This document shows positions 1-7,130 of a stretch of 12,942 nucleotides of DNA, in pieces. The notes beneath the pieces are model-generated. The model was given only the letters and a program-made list of their open reading frames with translations. It was not told the origin of the DNA and ran no database searches. The position numbers and the translations under genes are program-made. How positions within the stretch are numbered: the stretch's first letter is position 1; every line of letters starts with the position of its first letter. Origin of the DNA: JAGTVB01 sp964624765 (GTDB lineage Bacteria > Pseudomonadota > Gammaproteobacteria > HK1); contig CAZUZO010000100.1 in assembly GCA_964624765.1 (NCBI GenBank), positions 1 to 12,942 of the forward strand, read 5' to 3'.

Positions 1-381
1 AAGTTCTTCCTGGGGATGCGCTGGCCCAAGGATGCTACCCAGTCGGGTGGCCTGTTTGATCTGCCCAGTGCTTGCAAGGCGTGCTGTTCGATGACCCCTG
101 CGGCACCGGATCAGAACCGTCCTCGGCCTTCGGCAGGGGCGTATCGCCCCGCGACCAGGGGTCGCGGCTGCTGGGCGGCCGGGAACTGTTGTCGGGGTTT
201 TGGTTGAGCCGCTCGCGGGCCTCCTTAAGGTCCGCCAAAAGGCGCGCTCTGAAGCCCCAGCAATGCGACGGGATCGCGCTCGAAGAGCCGGCGCAGGCAC
301 CCCTCGTCGAGTTGGCGCAGATTGTGGTCTTTGAGTTGCCCGGGGCAGCGGGCAAGCGGTTGTATGAGTGCCCATGATTAA
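1..381 (-). pseudogene. IS66-family transposase, N-terminal remnant
   Basis: On the minus strand one frame reads DHNLRQLDEGCLRRLFERD (about 335-270). After a shift near 245-255, the next frame reads LLADLKEARERLNQNPDNSS followed by RPPSSRDPW. This coiled leader followed by N-x-x-NSSRPPSS is the hallmark of the N-terminus of IS66-type transposases (the segment before the zinc-finger region). The second frame stops at about 35, where a KQPG-type linker would be expected. A third frame running to base 1 (KQATRLGSILGPAHPQEEL) may be its continuation. So at least one frameshift, probably two, have inactivated it, and the window edge cuts it. No start codon or ribosome site is apparent. Family assignment is from motif recognition; the frameshifts are read directly. 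It is probably too decayed to act. Confidence 0.75.
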
Positions 382-385
382 TCAT

Positions 386-1330
386 CCCGTTACCAGTGTT
401 TTCTCAAGTACCTTGTCGGATACGGAGGTTGGGAGGTGAACGCTTACCTAACAACGACCCGGCAGAACTCCAATTTCAAACGAGCCAGCACATTTTCGCT
501 TGTTGAAAATTCCAGCGGGATGTTCACGTCTTGAAATAGGGTTGCCGATCGGTTTTCCTGGAGCCGTCGCAAGAAAGCCGCCGATTAAGTTCCCCCGCGA
601 CGGCGACCGTGAAGGTGTCCAGCAGGTTCTAGGCCGCACCGGGATCGATACCACCGGTTATGCAAAGCACTGTCTAATGGGTATCCTGGTAGAGACTCAA
701 GAGGGTCTCCCGCGCGGGGCATACGGGCACCTCAAAGGCGTCTACAGCCAGCACGACCAACGGTGGTGTGGGTGGCGCTTTCTATCCTGCGTCTTCTAGG
801 CGAGGGCCGGTTTATCCTGCCCATGATGGGCAAGCGCCTTGCCGGTCGGGGTGGCTGAAGCCGTGAAGCCGGGTGGGGCGATCGGATCAAGTCCCTTGTG
901 TCCCCTGGCGCCACTTTCGAGTAACGGCGAAAGGGGCTGACTGACCGGCTTTGGTCACGCCGCACGGGGTACTCGGGCAATTTGGGCAAGGGGTGGTCTA
1001 CTGCACAGGGTATATCGCCACCTTCGTGGAGGCCGGCACGGTGCCTCCTCACCCCGGCTCCAGGCGCGGGGGGAGCCCGCCCTTTTGTGGGAGCGTTCGG
1101 GAAAACGCTCGCCAGCCGCTTGCCTGGTAGGCGAAGCGTCACAGCATCCAGCGGATTGCCCAGCTTTACTGTTCGGACAAATGATTCTTAGCCAGCGAGA
1201 AGCTGGGTCCTGGCACGCCGCCACCCGTTTATCCCGTGGCGTTACTGGGGAGGAGGGTCATCTGCGTGCCGCGACCGCGTCCGACACGACACGCCGATCG
1301 GTCACTTCGTTCTGCGTTTTCACCAGGGGA
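386..1330. other. Gene-poor stretch, no supportable gene
   Basis: Open frames exist on both strands (for example 500-799 plus and 732-1142 minus), but none has a recognisable domain, a clear ribosome site or consistent codon bias, and they overlap each other in conflicting frames. One hairpin is visible: GAGCGTT (1091-1097) pairs with AACGCTC (1104-1110). The stretch is most likely decayed mobile or intergenic DNA lying between the IS66 remnant and the broken gene at 1331. Confidence 0.5.
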
Positions 1331-1789
1331 ATGATCCAAGACGCGACCCCATTCTCCCCGCGCGAAGATACGGGCAGCACGGTGAGCAAGGTTCTGCGCC
1401 CGTTGCTTGAAGACGATGCGCAGCACAAGGTCTTTTTTGAGTCGATGCTCTGGCTCCTGAGGCAACTAAAGGAACACCGCCCTGGCGGTGACGGCAGCGC
1501 GGTCCCCTTCATACGTCACTTCGGCCGGGTGGGTTACGTGGGCGACAGCGATCTGGAGCCGCTGGATCAGCCGCTCGCGCTTTGCCAGGCGCTGGTGGCC
1601 CGCACCGACCGGGATTCCTATGTGGAGGAAGTGCTGGCGGACCAGCCTACGCCATCCTCGGTCCCCTAACAGACGCTCAACGGCCCACCGCCTGCGATCG
1701 GCCCACAGATCGATAACGATTACAACGGCATGCGCCGTACGGGCAGGCTGCTCGGTGACGACGGGTTTCTTGAACAACGAAACGGTTGA
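1331..1789 (+). pseudogene. Unknown protein, reading frame broken by a nonsense codon
   Basis: From ATG 1331 (or GTG 1382) a frame runs to TAA 1667-1669. Its codons end mostly in G or C, as in real genes of this window, and it contains the helical-looking stretch FFESMLWLLRQLKEH and the segment FIRHFGRVGYVGDSDLEPL. The same frame continues beyond the TAA for 39 more codons (reading NDYNGMRRTGRLLGDDGFLE near its end) to TGA 1787-1789 with the same codon character. This suggests a longer gene cut by one stop codon. I do not recognise the family. An AGGGGA lies directly before ATG 1331, too close for normal initiation, and the original start may lie upstream in another frame. Alternatively the 1331-1669 part is a complete short gene and the rest is chance. 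Confidence 0.35.
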
Positions 1790-1872
1790 CCGGCAGGCAG
1801 GTCCGGCCAAGGAAGCGGAGGCCGAAGGCTGGGGGGGATTAGGTACGTCGTCACCAGAACTATGGTAACATA

Positions 1873-1906
1873 ATTCCTATATCATATTCCTATCGGAAAA
1901 AGGAAT
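1873..1906 (+). promoter_or_regulatory. Operator-like repeats upstream of the toxin-antitoxin pair
   Basis: An AT-rich island in otherwise GC-rich DNA carries ATTCCTAT twice (1873-1880 and 1886-1893, 13 bases apart). The inverted copy AGGAAT (1901-1906) overlaps the antitoxin start codon at 1905. This spacing suits an antitoxin binding its own promoter, which is usual for Phd-type antitoxins; the role here is inferred. TATATCAT (1879-1886) could be the -10 region. Confidence 0.5.
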
Positions 1907-2252
1907 GAAAATAGTCAATGTGAGTGGTTTGAAAAACAACCCTACCGAGGCGCTGCGCAAAGCGCAACGCGATGTGGTGGTGGTCATGAATCGGGATAGG
2001 CCAGACGCCTTGCTAGTGGGTGTTGAGTCAGCGGGGGTACTGTCGGTCACGGGCGTAAAGCTTGCCTTGGCAACGGCCCTGTTTCACGATGGCCATTTGT
2101 CCCTGGCACGCTCGGCCCGGCTGGCGGACATTTCGGTGAGTGACTTTGTCTCGCATATTTCCCGCCTGGGGATTCCGGCCGTGCGGCTCGCTGCGAATGA
2201 AGCCAAGAAGGATATGGATACCCTGGAAGAATGGCTAGCCACCTCGTCCTAA
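1905..2252 (+). CDS. Antitoxin with Phd-like N-terminus and UPF0175-like C-terminus
   Basis: This protein of 115 residues is likely the antitoxin of the following toxin gene. Residues 1-45 (NVSGLKNNPTEALRKAQRD, then VVVVMNRDRPDALLV) match the DNA-binding fold of Phd/YefM antitoxins. Residues about 50-112 (LALATALFHDGHLSLARSA, then LADISVSDF and LGIPAV) match UPF0175, a small helical family commonly encoded beside DUF3368 toxins. The protein is expected to bind the toxin through its C-terminal part and to repress its own promoter through its N-terminal part. It overlaps the toxin gene by 22 bases, so the two are translationally coupled. ATG 1905 is chosen because it gives the complete first Phd strand. 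AGGA lies immediately before it with no spacer, so initiation may be leaderless or weak. A GTG at 1920 is the alternative start. Confidence 0.8.
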   Translation: MKIVNVSGLKNNPTEALRKAQRDVVVVMNRDRPDALLVGVESAGVLSVTGVKLALATALFHDGHLSLARSARLADISVSDFVSHISRLGIPAVRLAANEAKKDMDTLEEWLATSS

Positions 2253-2722
2253 CGGATGCCAGTCCGCTGATCGGGCTGGCCAGGGTGGACGGACTCGCTT
2301 GGCTTGAGGCGTTGTTCGGCGAGGTCTGGATGCCTCCCGAGGTCAGGCAGGAGGTGCTCCCCGACATGGGGTATCCGGAAGAAGAAGCGATGCGTGTGGC
2401 CGAGGCGAAGGGCTGGCTGAAAACGTGGGCTGATCCACCGTGCGATCCCGCATTGCCTGATCTGGACGAGGGTGAGGCGAGCTGCATCCGGATTGCCTTA
2501 GCGCATCAAGCGCCAGCGCTACTGCTCATGGACGAACGGGCGGGCCGTGCGGTGGCGATGGAGCAGGGCTTGCGTGTGGCCGGAACGGCAGCCGTCATCG
2601 GCATGGCGAAGTCCAAGAACCTGATTGTCTCGGCCCGCGAAGTGTTCGAGCGTCTGCACGGTTCCGACTTTCGCATTTCGGCACAGGTCATCCACGCGAT
2701 TTTGCGACGGGTCGGTAAGTGA
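2231..2722 (+). CDS. DUF3368 / PIN-type toxin, probable ribonuclease
   Basis: This protein of 163 residues fits DUF3368, a branch of the PIN-domain nucleases, and is the likely toxin partner of the upstream antitoxin. Family knowledge: PIN toxins cut RNA using clustered acidic residues and a metal ion. All expected acids can be seen: D9 in TDASPLIGL, E41 in EVRQEV, D79/E82 in DLDEGEASC and D101 in LLMDERAGR. The later segment GTAAVIGMAKSKNLI matches the conserved glycine-rich helix of the family. Length is normal for the family and the frame is intact, so the toxin may be active. The start ATG 2231 lies inside the antitoxin gene, with GGAAGA just before it. The substrate RNA cannot be told from sequence. 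Confidence 0.82.
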   Translation: MASHLVLTDASPLIGLARVDGLAWLEALFGEVWMPPEVRQEVLPDMGYPEEEAMRVAEAKGWLKTWADPPCDPALPDLDEGEASCIRIALAHQAPALLLMDERAGRAVAMEQGLRVAGTAAVIGMAKSKNLIVSAREVFERLHGSDFRISAQVIHAILRRVGK

Positions 2723-2793
2723 TGATTGAGTGTGTTACTGGCTACTCACACCGCCGCTGCCTGGGTTTTTCCTCGGGGCACCGACACCCTCTG

Positions 2794-3485
2794 TCAGCCT
2801 TTCGCGACGCCGTCCGCGCCCGCCGCCAGCGGCGGAAAGAAGGGCTCCACCCTGTCCTTACCGGTACGGCGCCGAAACAGCAGGTCCACCTGTCCCGGTC
2901 GGTCAATGAAGCGGTGCCGTTGAGAAAGTCATACCAGTCCTCCGGCGCCTTCGAGCGCGGGCACACCCTAAACAATATAGCGCACCTACCTGATTTGTGG
3001 ACTAACCAGACCTGCCGACTTGAACATTGGCTGGGATCGCTACGACGAATGTCTTAGGAGCGCTATAGGTAGCCCATTCCGACGCCGAACAAAGCGAGAT
3101 CGATGCCCGCCACGACGAGCGGCAGCGCCCCCTCCGGCACACTAACCGGCGCCGCGGCGGCATCCTGCACGCGGCAACGATGCCGCAGGCACAAGCTGAG
3201 GGCGCCGACACGTAGCCCCAAACCGTTAAACGAGGTCAAGACTCGCTCCTCGAGGCTCCACAGGCAGGCGGTGGTGGGCATCCCTGGCGGCGGGTTCAGG
3301 TAATCGGCCACGTGGCGTAGGAAGTCGTCGCGTGGAAAGCAGCGCCGCGCCCAGATCGGCCAGGCCTGGTCGCCGACGGCGAGGCTATCCCGGTCCCCAA
3401 CGCTGACCCGATCGGTGAAACGCGCCCGCTCGAAACAGAAGGGGTAGACGAAAATAGCGAAGGAGTGGGCACTGAGTCTCATCAA
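2794..3485 (-). pseudogene. Conserved-looking unknown gene, broken
   Basis: The minus-strand frame from 3485 (TTG, or ATG at 3484) gives 140 residues, including FAIFVYPFCFERARFTDRV, VADYLNPPPGMPTTACLW and IDLALFGVGMGYL. It then stops at TAG 3063-3065, with TAA closely following. The same frame resumes with PRSKAPEDWYDFLN (about 2960-2915). The reading then improves in a shifted frame, HRFIDRPGQVDLLFRRRTGK and VEPFFPPLAAG, ending at TGA 2794-2796. Protein-like sequence continuing across a stop and a frameshift indicates one decayed gene of roughly 230 residues. I do not recognise its family. The first 140 residues alone could still be translated, but ribosome-site evidence is weak. It faces the toxin gene tail to tail. 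Confidence 0.5.
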
Positions 3486-3500
3486 AGGTTACCGTCGGTC

Positions 3501-3527
3501 GGTTGGGCCGACGAAGGCGACCCAACC
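3501..3527. repeat. Palindromic repeat, hairpin
   Basis: GGTTGGG (3501-3507) and CCCAACC (3521-3527) form a perfect 7-base stem around a 13-base loop. It resembles the GTTGGGTCG-type repetitive extragenic palindromes seen in many proteobacteria. It sits just upstream of the broken minus-strand gene. Confidence 0.55.
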
Positions 3528-3555
3528 TTTGCTTCCAGGGTGCATGGATGGGGGT

Positions 3556-3592
3556 TCGCGTAGCCCGGATGGACCGGAGCGGATTCCAGGCC
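3556..3592 (+). repeat. REP-like element (GTAGCCCGGATG type)
   Basis: CGTAGCCCGGATGG followed by GGAGCGGATTCCAGGCC is a recognisable form of the GTAGCCCGGAT...ATTCCGGG repeat that is scattered between genes in many gammaproteobacteria. The arms CCCGGAT and ATTCCAGG pair imperfectly. The assignment is from pattern memory. Confidence 0.5.
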
Positions 3593-3606
3593 CGCGCTTG
3601 CAACGT

Positions 3607-3782
3607 AAGAAGCTGTTTTAAATACTACTGCGCTTACCATAGCTGCGTTGCGCAGCGGCTCGCCATCCTCATGCACTCCCTTGTACAGTCCGGTTGTTAC
3701 GCGCCCCATCCTTGGGGCTCGCCCCTTTCGGGGCCAGCCTGCAGCTGGTCAAAATCGTTCCCGACGATTTTGTTGCCGCACT
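3607..3782 (+). repeat. Dispersed about 225-base repeat, copy 1 (3'-truncated)
   Basis: It begins AAGAAGCTGTTTTAAATA and contains, in order: a CTGCGTTGCGCAG palindrome, a CCTCATGCACTCCCTTGTAC block, CATCCTTGGGGCTCGCCCC, CAGCTGGTC, and the hairpin AAAATCGT-TCCCG-ACGATTTT (3751-3771). It matches the reverse complement of 11072-11297 nearly base for base over this span. It then loses similarity near 3782, so the far end is missing. Proteins read from it (such as ILGARPF) recur from copy to copy only because the DNA recurs. Confidence 0.8.
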
Positions 3783-3822
3783 GCAATACGTAACCGTTCA
3801 GACCCCTCTCGTCCCGCACTGC

Positions 3823-3898
3823 GATGGGTTTCGCTACGCTCAACCCATCCTACCAAAAAACAATGGCTTGTAGGATGGGTTGAGGAACGAAACCCATC
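3823..3898. repeat. Large inverted repeat, GATGGGTTTCG type
   Basis: The left arm 3823-3853 and right arm 3870-3898 are reverse complements, identical over 11 outer and 14 inner bases and differing only in a 6- versus 4-base insert. Each arm is itself a hairpin (GATGGGTT with AACCCATC), so either two small hairpins or one long cruciform can form. A relic GTTGGGTTGAGCTCGCCTAC follows at 3931-3953. The element lies just beyond the end of the minus-strand ATPase gene and could stop or protect its transcript; that role is inferred. Confidence 0.75.
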
Positions 3899-3946
3899 AG
3901 TCAGGGCTGGAGCGGCGTTTGTCCCTGCAAGTTGGGTTGAGCTCGC

Positions 3947-5188
3947 CTACAGATAACGCGCCGGTATCTGAATGATCGTGTCAGTCAGTGGCTCGATTTT
4001 CTCAGCGTTATTGACCAGAATTCCCAGTTTGGCCTGGGTATCGCTCATGAATATACGCAGCGCCGTGAGCATGCGGTGGTTGATGTTGTGTCCTAGCTTA
4101 ATTCTAACGGGGATCAGCCCAAAGGGTGCGTCGATGATCAGATCGATCTCCGAACGGTCGCGGGTACGGTAATAGTAAAAATCGACGCCGGAAGCCATGG
4201 TGCATTGAAATCCGCGGATCATTTCCTCGATCACGAAGGCTTCGAAGGAGGCGCCGGCAGCGGGGTGCAGCAGCAGATTGTCCACGGTGTCGATTTTGAG
4301 CAGACGATGGTGTATTCCCGTGTCCCTGAAATAGCCTTTGGGCATCTTTTGTACTTTCTTTAGGCTGTTGCGCTCGAAGCTTCTGATATTTCGCCAGATG
4401 AAGGTATTGTGAAATATTTCCAGATACTCTTTCACCGTCACCGAGCTGACGTCCAGCGCCCGCGCGATTTCCGAATAGTTGAGGATGTTCCCTGAGTGAA
4501 AGGAGAGCGCCTGAATGAATAACCGGTAGTTTTGCACATTGATCCGTGTGAAAAGACGTTGAATATCTCGATGGATGTAATCGGTGAAGTATTGGTCCAT
4601 CCACAGCCCATAAAACTCAGGTACCGTTTCGCCCTTGATCCTCGGTTCAGGGTGGCCGCCGTGCAACCAATGGGTGTATACCTGTTGAATGTCTAGCCGC
4701 GGTTGCAGATTCAACAGTCCTGCAAGATTAGGTTTGGGCTGTGCTAATAGCTCGTAAACCGGCGGCAGGCCTTGCTCGTAGAATTCTGCGGCTTTGAAAG
4801 GCGACAGCTCGACCGTGGCAATACGCCCCGCCAGGCTTTCCGTTAACCCCTTCACGATTTCCGGGGAACTGGACCCGGTGAGCAGATAGCGCCCGGTGGT
4901 CTTGCGGTCCTGATCGATGATACCCCGCAATACCTGAAACAGCTCCGGATACTGCTGCGCTTCATCGATAATGGTCGCCTGCGGGCGCCGGCCGAAAAAA
5001 CCCAGCGGATCGCTGCTGATCAACCGATAGTCGTCCGGCCGCTCCAAGTCATAGTAATGCCAGTCCGGGCGCAGTTTTTTCACCAGCGTCGACTTGCCAC
5101 ATTGGCGTGAGCCCACGATGGCGACCACTGGGAACATCGAAAGCAGGCGATCAACCTTGTCTTCAAGAAACCGAGTTTTAGCCATCAT
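3947..5188 (-). CDS. AAA_14 / DUF4143 family ATPase
   Basis: This intact protein of 413 residues is typical in length for this family of P-loop ATPases, whose cellular role is unknown. The N-terminal AAA domain shows Walker A GSRQCGKST (26-34), Walker B TIIDEAQ with D75 and E76, a sensor-like YLLTGSS (101-107) and the family signature LTESLAGRI (115-123). A linker or winged-helix-like segment (about 235-260, YSEIARALDVSSVTVKEYLE) precedes the C-terminal DUF4143 region (about 265-413). That region carries EID (347-349) and an IPVRIK strand (359-364), a pattern like PD-(D/E)XK nucleases, but arginine 362 stands where glutamate is normally found. Such proteins are often encoded alone in mobile or variable regions. 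ATG 5188 is followed at once by a second ATG, and no strong ribosome site is seen. The gene stands alone, with copies of the dispersed repeat on both sides. Confidence 0.9.
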   Translation of the reverse strand: MMAKTRFLEDKVDRLLSMFPVVAIVGSRQCGKSTLVKKLRPDWHYYDLERPDDYRLISSDPLGFFGRRPQATIIDEAQQYPELFQVLRGIIDQDRKTTGRYLLTGSSSPEIVKGLTESLAGRIATVELSPFKAAEFYEQGLPPVYELLAQPKPNLAGLLNLQPRLDIQQVYTHWLHGGHPEPRIKGETVPEFYGLWMDQYFTDYIHRDIQRLFTRINVQNYRLFIQALSFHSGNILNYSEIARALDVSSVTVKEYLEIFHNTFIWRNIRSFERNSLKKVQKMPKGYFRDTGIHHRLLKIDTVDNLLLHPAAGASFEAFVIEEMIRGFQCTMASGVDFYYYRTRDRSEIDLIIDAPFGLIPVRIKLGHNINHRMLTALRIFMSDTQAKLGILVNNAEKIEPLTDTIIQIPARYL

Positions 5189-5216
5189 TCGTAAACTCTG
5201 ACTTTAAAAATGATGG
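5182..5216 (-). promoter_or_regulatory. Inverted repeat over the ATPase start codon
   Basis: CCATCATT (5182-5189) and AATGATGG (5209-5216) form a perfect 8-base inverted repeat enclosing the AT-rich leader and both possible start codons. It could be an operator or, in the mRNA, a hairpin that hides the start. Neither role is proven. Confidence 0.4.
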
Positions 5217-5279
5217 TTGTCAAGCCGGTGATGCTCGATTTACCGAGAGTTGTCTTCAGCAGAATTGTCTAGTAGCGCT

Positions 5280-5502
5280 GAGAAGCTGTCTTAAGAATGT
5301 CGCGAGCGCCGGCAGAACAAGGCGCACGGTGGCGAGGAACCGGAGTGCACAAGGGAGCACATGAGGATTACTCGCCCCATCCCTGGGGCTCGCCCCTTTC
5401 GCGGCCAGCCCGTGGCTGTTCAAAATCGCTCCGGGCGATTTTGTATCGAGCCAGTGCGCAACGCAGTTATGGCAAGCGCAGCAGGTTTTAAAACATGCTC
5501 TG
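5280..5502 (-). repeat. Dispersed about 225-base repeat, copy 2 (rearranged)
   Basis: The outer parts run in minus orientation: GAGAAGCTGTCTTAAG then TCGCGAGCGCCGGCAGA at the left, and GCGCAACGCAG then GGCAAGCGCAGCAGG at the right. The middle (about 5370-5443: CATCCCTGGGGCTCGCCCC through the hairpin) runs in plus orientation. The hairpin is AAAATCGC-TCCGG-GCGATTTT (5422-5442), a perfect 8-base stem although one pair differs from copy 1. Length is close to that of copy 4. Confidence 0.75.
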
Positions 5503-5654
5503 AATGGGCTTACCGAACGGAGTTGCTGGAAACTATGGCGCAAACGCTATTGGATGGCGGAGGGAAAAAGCGCAAGATGGGTAGGGAGAAGTTGAGCTAC
5601 CCTATCCGACTTTAGCGAAGCGAGTAAACGGGGGAGGGAGGAAAATTTCGCGGA

Positions 5655-6001
5655 ATGCCTCGTCTGGAAGGCTCGGTGCATTGGCTGTTGCGGTGCGCGG
5701 ATCCCCTTGCGCACTTCGCGCCATTCGGGCGGGTGAAGAACTATGACAAGGTGCTCACCCGCATTGGGCGTCTGCGTCAGCGTGACTCGCGGGTGGCCCG
5801 TTACTATGACATCCGCATCGAGAAAGACGCGACCAACGGTAACGCCACGATTCTCCAATGGACGCGTATCGTCCCGCCCGAGGATACCCTCCCCGGCGTC
5901 GACTGCCTGCGGACCAATCAGGCCCAATGGGACGAAGCCACCCTGTGGCACACCTACCCCATGCTCACGGATCGGGAGGCGGTGTTCCGCTCCTTACGCT
6001 G
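5655..6001 (+). pseudogene. IS1634/IS4-type transposase, C-terminal fragment
   Basis: The frame contains VKNYDKVLTRIGRLRQRDSR, VARYYDIRIEKDA, EDTLPGVDCLRTN and WDEATLWHTYPMLTDREAVF. These are characteristic blocks of the C-terminal catalytic part of IS1634-type transposases of the IS4 superfamily. The Y-PML-TDR-E pattern fits the YREK signature that carries the last catalytic glutamate. Similarity is clear only from about 5725 and ends abruptly at AVFRSLR near 6001, where ISKra4-like sequence begins. Everything before the fragment, including the first two catalytic acids, is absent. It is a remnant with no activity expected. Confidence 0.75.
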
Positions 6002-7066
6002 TTTGGGACGGCCCGTCGGCGGCGGAGGGTAGGGCGGTGTCCGCACGGCTGTGTGGGTGCACAGGTGGCGCCGTTGGATCAGGCGTTAGGGGTATTGCCG
6101 CACCCACGCACGGGAGCGAAAGTGCAGAGTATGGGCTGTCTGTTGGCAGTGTTTGGGCCGTATGAGACGGCTTGTCGATTGCTTTACCCGTTGACCGGAG
6201 TCTCACTCGCCGGGGGGACATTATGGTGGTGGGTCCAGCAGGTTGGGCAGGGGATCAGGGCGCAGCGAGCCGACGAGTGAGCGGGGTTGGTTGCCGGGAC
6301 GTTACCGCCGGCCGAACCGTTAGCTCCGGGTCTGGAGGCCCTGCCGCTTGTGATGGGCGTAGATGGGGTGATGGTCCCCTTTCGACCGCACCCCGGCACG
6401 CCGAAGGGGGACACCCGCTGGCGCGAAATCAAAGTCGCGATTTTAGCGCGCCTGGGCCAACGGCTGACCCGCCATGGCGAGTGCGTTACCCGCCTGTGCC
6501 AGCCCCGTCTCGTGGCAGTGTTGGGCACGATCGCGGTGCGGGTGGTGTGGCTCTCGGATGGCGGCCGCGGTTTCTGGACGGTATTCCAGCGCTGCTTTCA
6601 GGCGGTCGGGGCCACTGCGATTTTAGACTTCTACCACGCCGCGCAAAACCGGTACAAAGGCGCCACCGCCTGGCTGGATGGGCGGACTTGCGCCTGCCAA
6701 CAGGGGTTTGCCACGTTACGTCACCGGCTGCGCCGCGGCCATGAAAAGGAGGTGTTGGCGGAATGGGCGGCCCGGGTCGAAACCGAACCGTTTCCTCTCT
6801 CCGCGCGAGAAACCTTAACCAAGGTGTATCACTATCTGAAAACGCATGAAGATCACATCCGGTATGACCCGTTCAAAGCCGCCGATTTGCCGATTGGTAG
6901 CGGCTTGGTGGAAAGCGCCTGCAAGTGGCTCATTCAACAACGCTTCAAGGGGGTAGGCATGCGTTGGAGCGAACCGGGGTTCAAGCATCTGCTCTATCTC
7001 CGCTTGGCATGGGTTAACCAACGCTTTGATCGTTTCTTCCCGGCAATGATCCCCTCCCCCAACTAG
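6002..7066 (+). pseudogene. ISKra4-type transposase, 5'-truncated with an internal stop
   Basis: One frame reads CPHGCVGAQVAPLDQALG, then LLPLTGV-like and GTLWWWVQQVGQGI segments. It meets an in-frame TGA at 6278-6280 and continues in the same frame to TAG 7064-7066. The second part carries LVMGVDGVMVPFRP, DTRWREIKVAILARLG, AILDFYHAAQNRY and LPIGSGLVESACKWL followed by GMRWSEPGF. These are signature blocks of ISKra4-type DDE transposases, with the aspartates in GVDGV and LDFYH and the glutamate in GLVESACK. The N-terminus is lost at the junction with the IS1634-like fragment. Apart from the TGA, the remaining 354 codons are undamaged, so decay looks recent. The part from 6287 on could still be translated from TTG or GTG codons. 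ISLre2-like families are more distant alternatives. Confidence 0.75.
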
Positions 7067-7130
7067 GAGATACGCCCACCCTAAACCCGCTGTTCAAAAA
7101 CGGCTTTACCGCCACAAAGCCGACTGACTA

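Noticed and set aside
500..799. Plus-strand open frame of 99 codons
   Set aside because: No domain, weak start, and a competing minus-strand frame. It looks like a chance frame in decayed DNA.
732..1224. Possible aldehyde-dehydrogenase remnant on the minus strand (KLGNPLDAVT-like stretch)
   Set aside because: Only about eight residues resemble the family and no other dehydrogenase motif follows in any frame.
1085..1330. Upstream extension of the open frame at 1331, including MWERSGKRS and later residues
   Set aside because: It covers a hairpin and a stretch with poor codon character and no ribosome site; conflicting frames on the other strand are equally good.
3503..3956. Overlapping open frames with repeated words such as ILGARPF
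   Set aside because: They are translations of the dispersed repeat and recur at every copy; nothing suggests they are real proteins.
5547..5951. Minus-strand frame of 134 codons
   Set aside because: It is antisense to the IS1634-like transposase fragment, which has clear family motifs.
6172..6744. Plus-strand frame of 190 codons
   Set aside because: It overlaps the ISKra4-like frame, which carries the recognisable motifs; it is a shadow.
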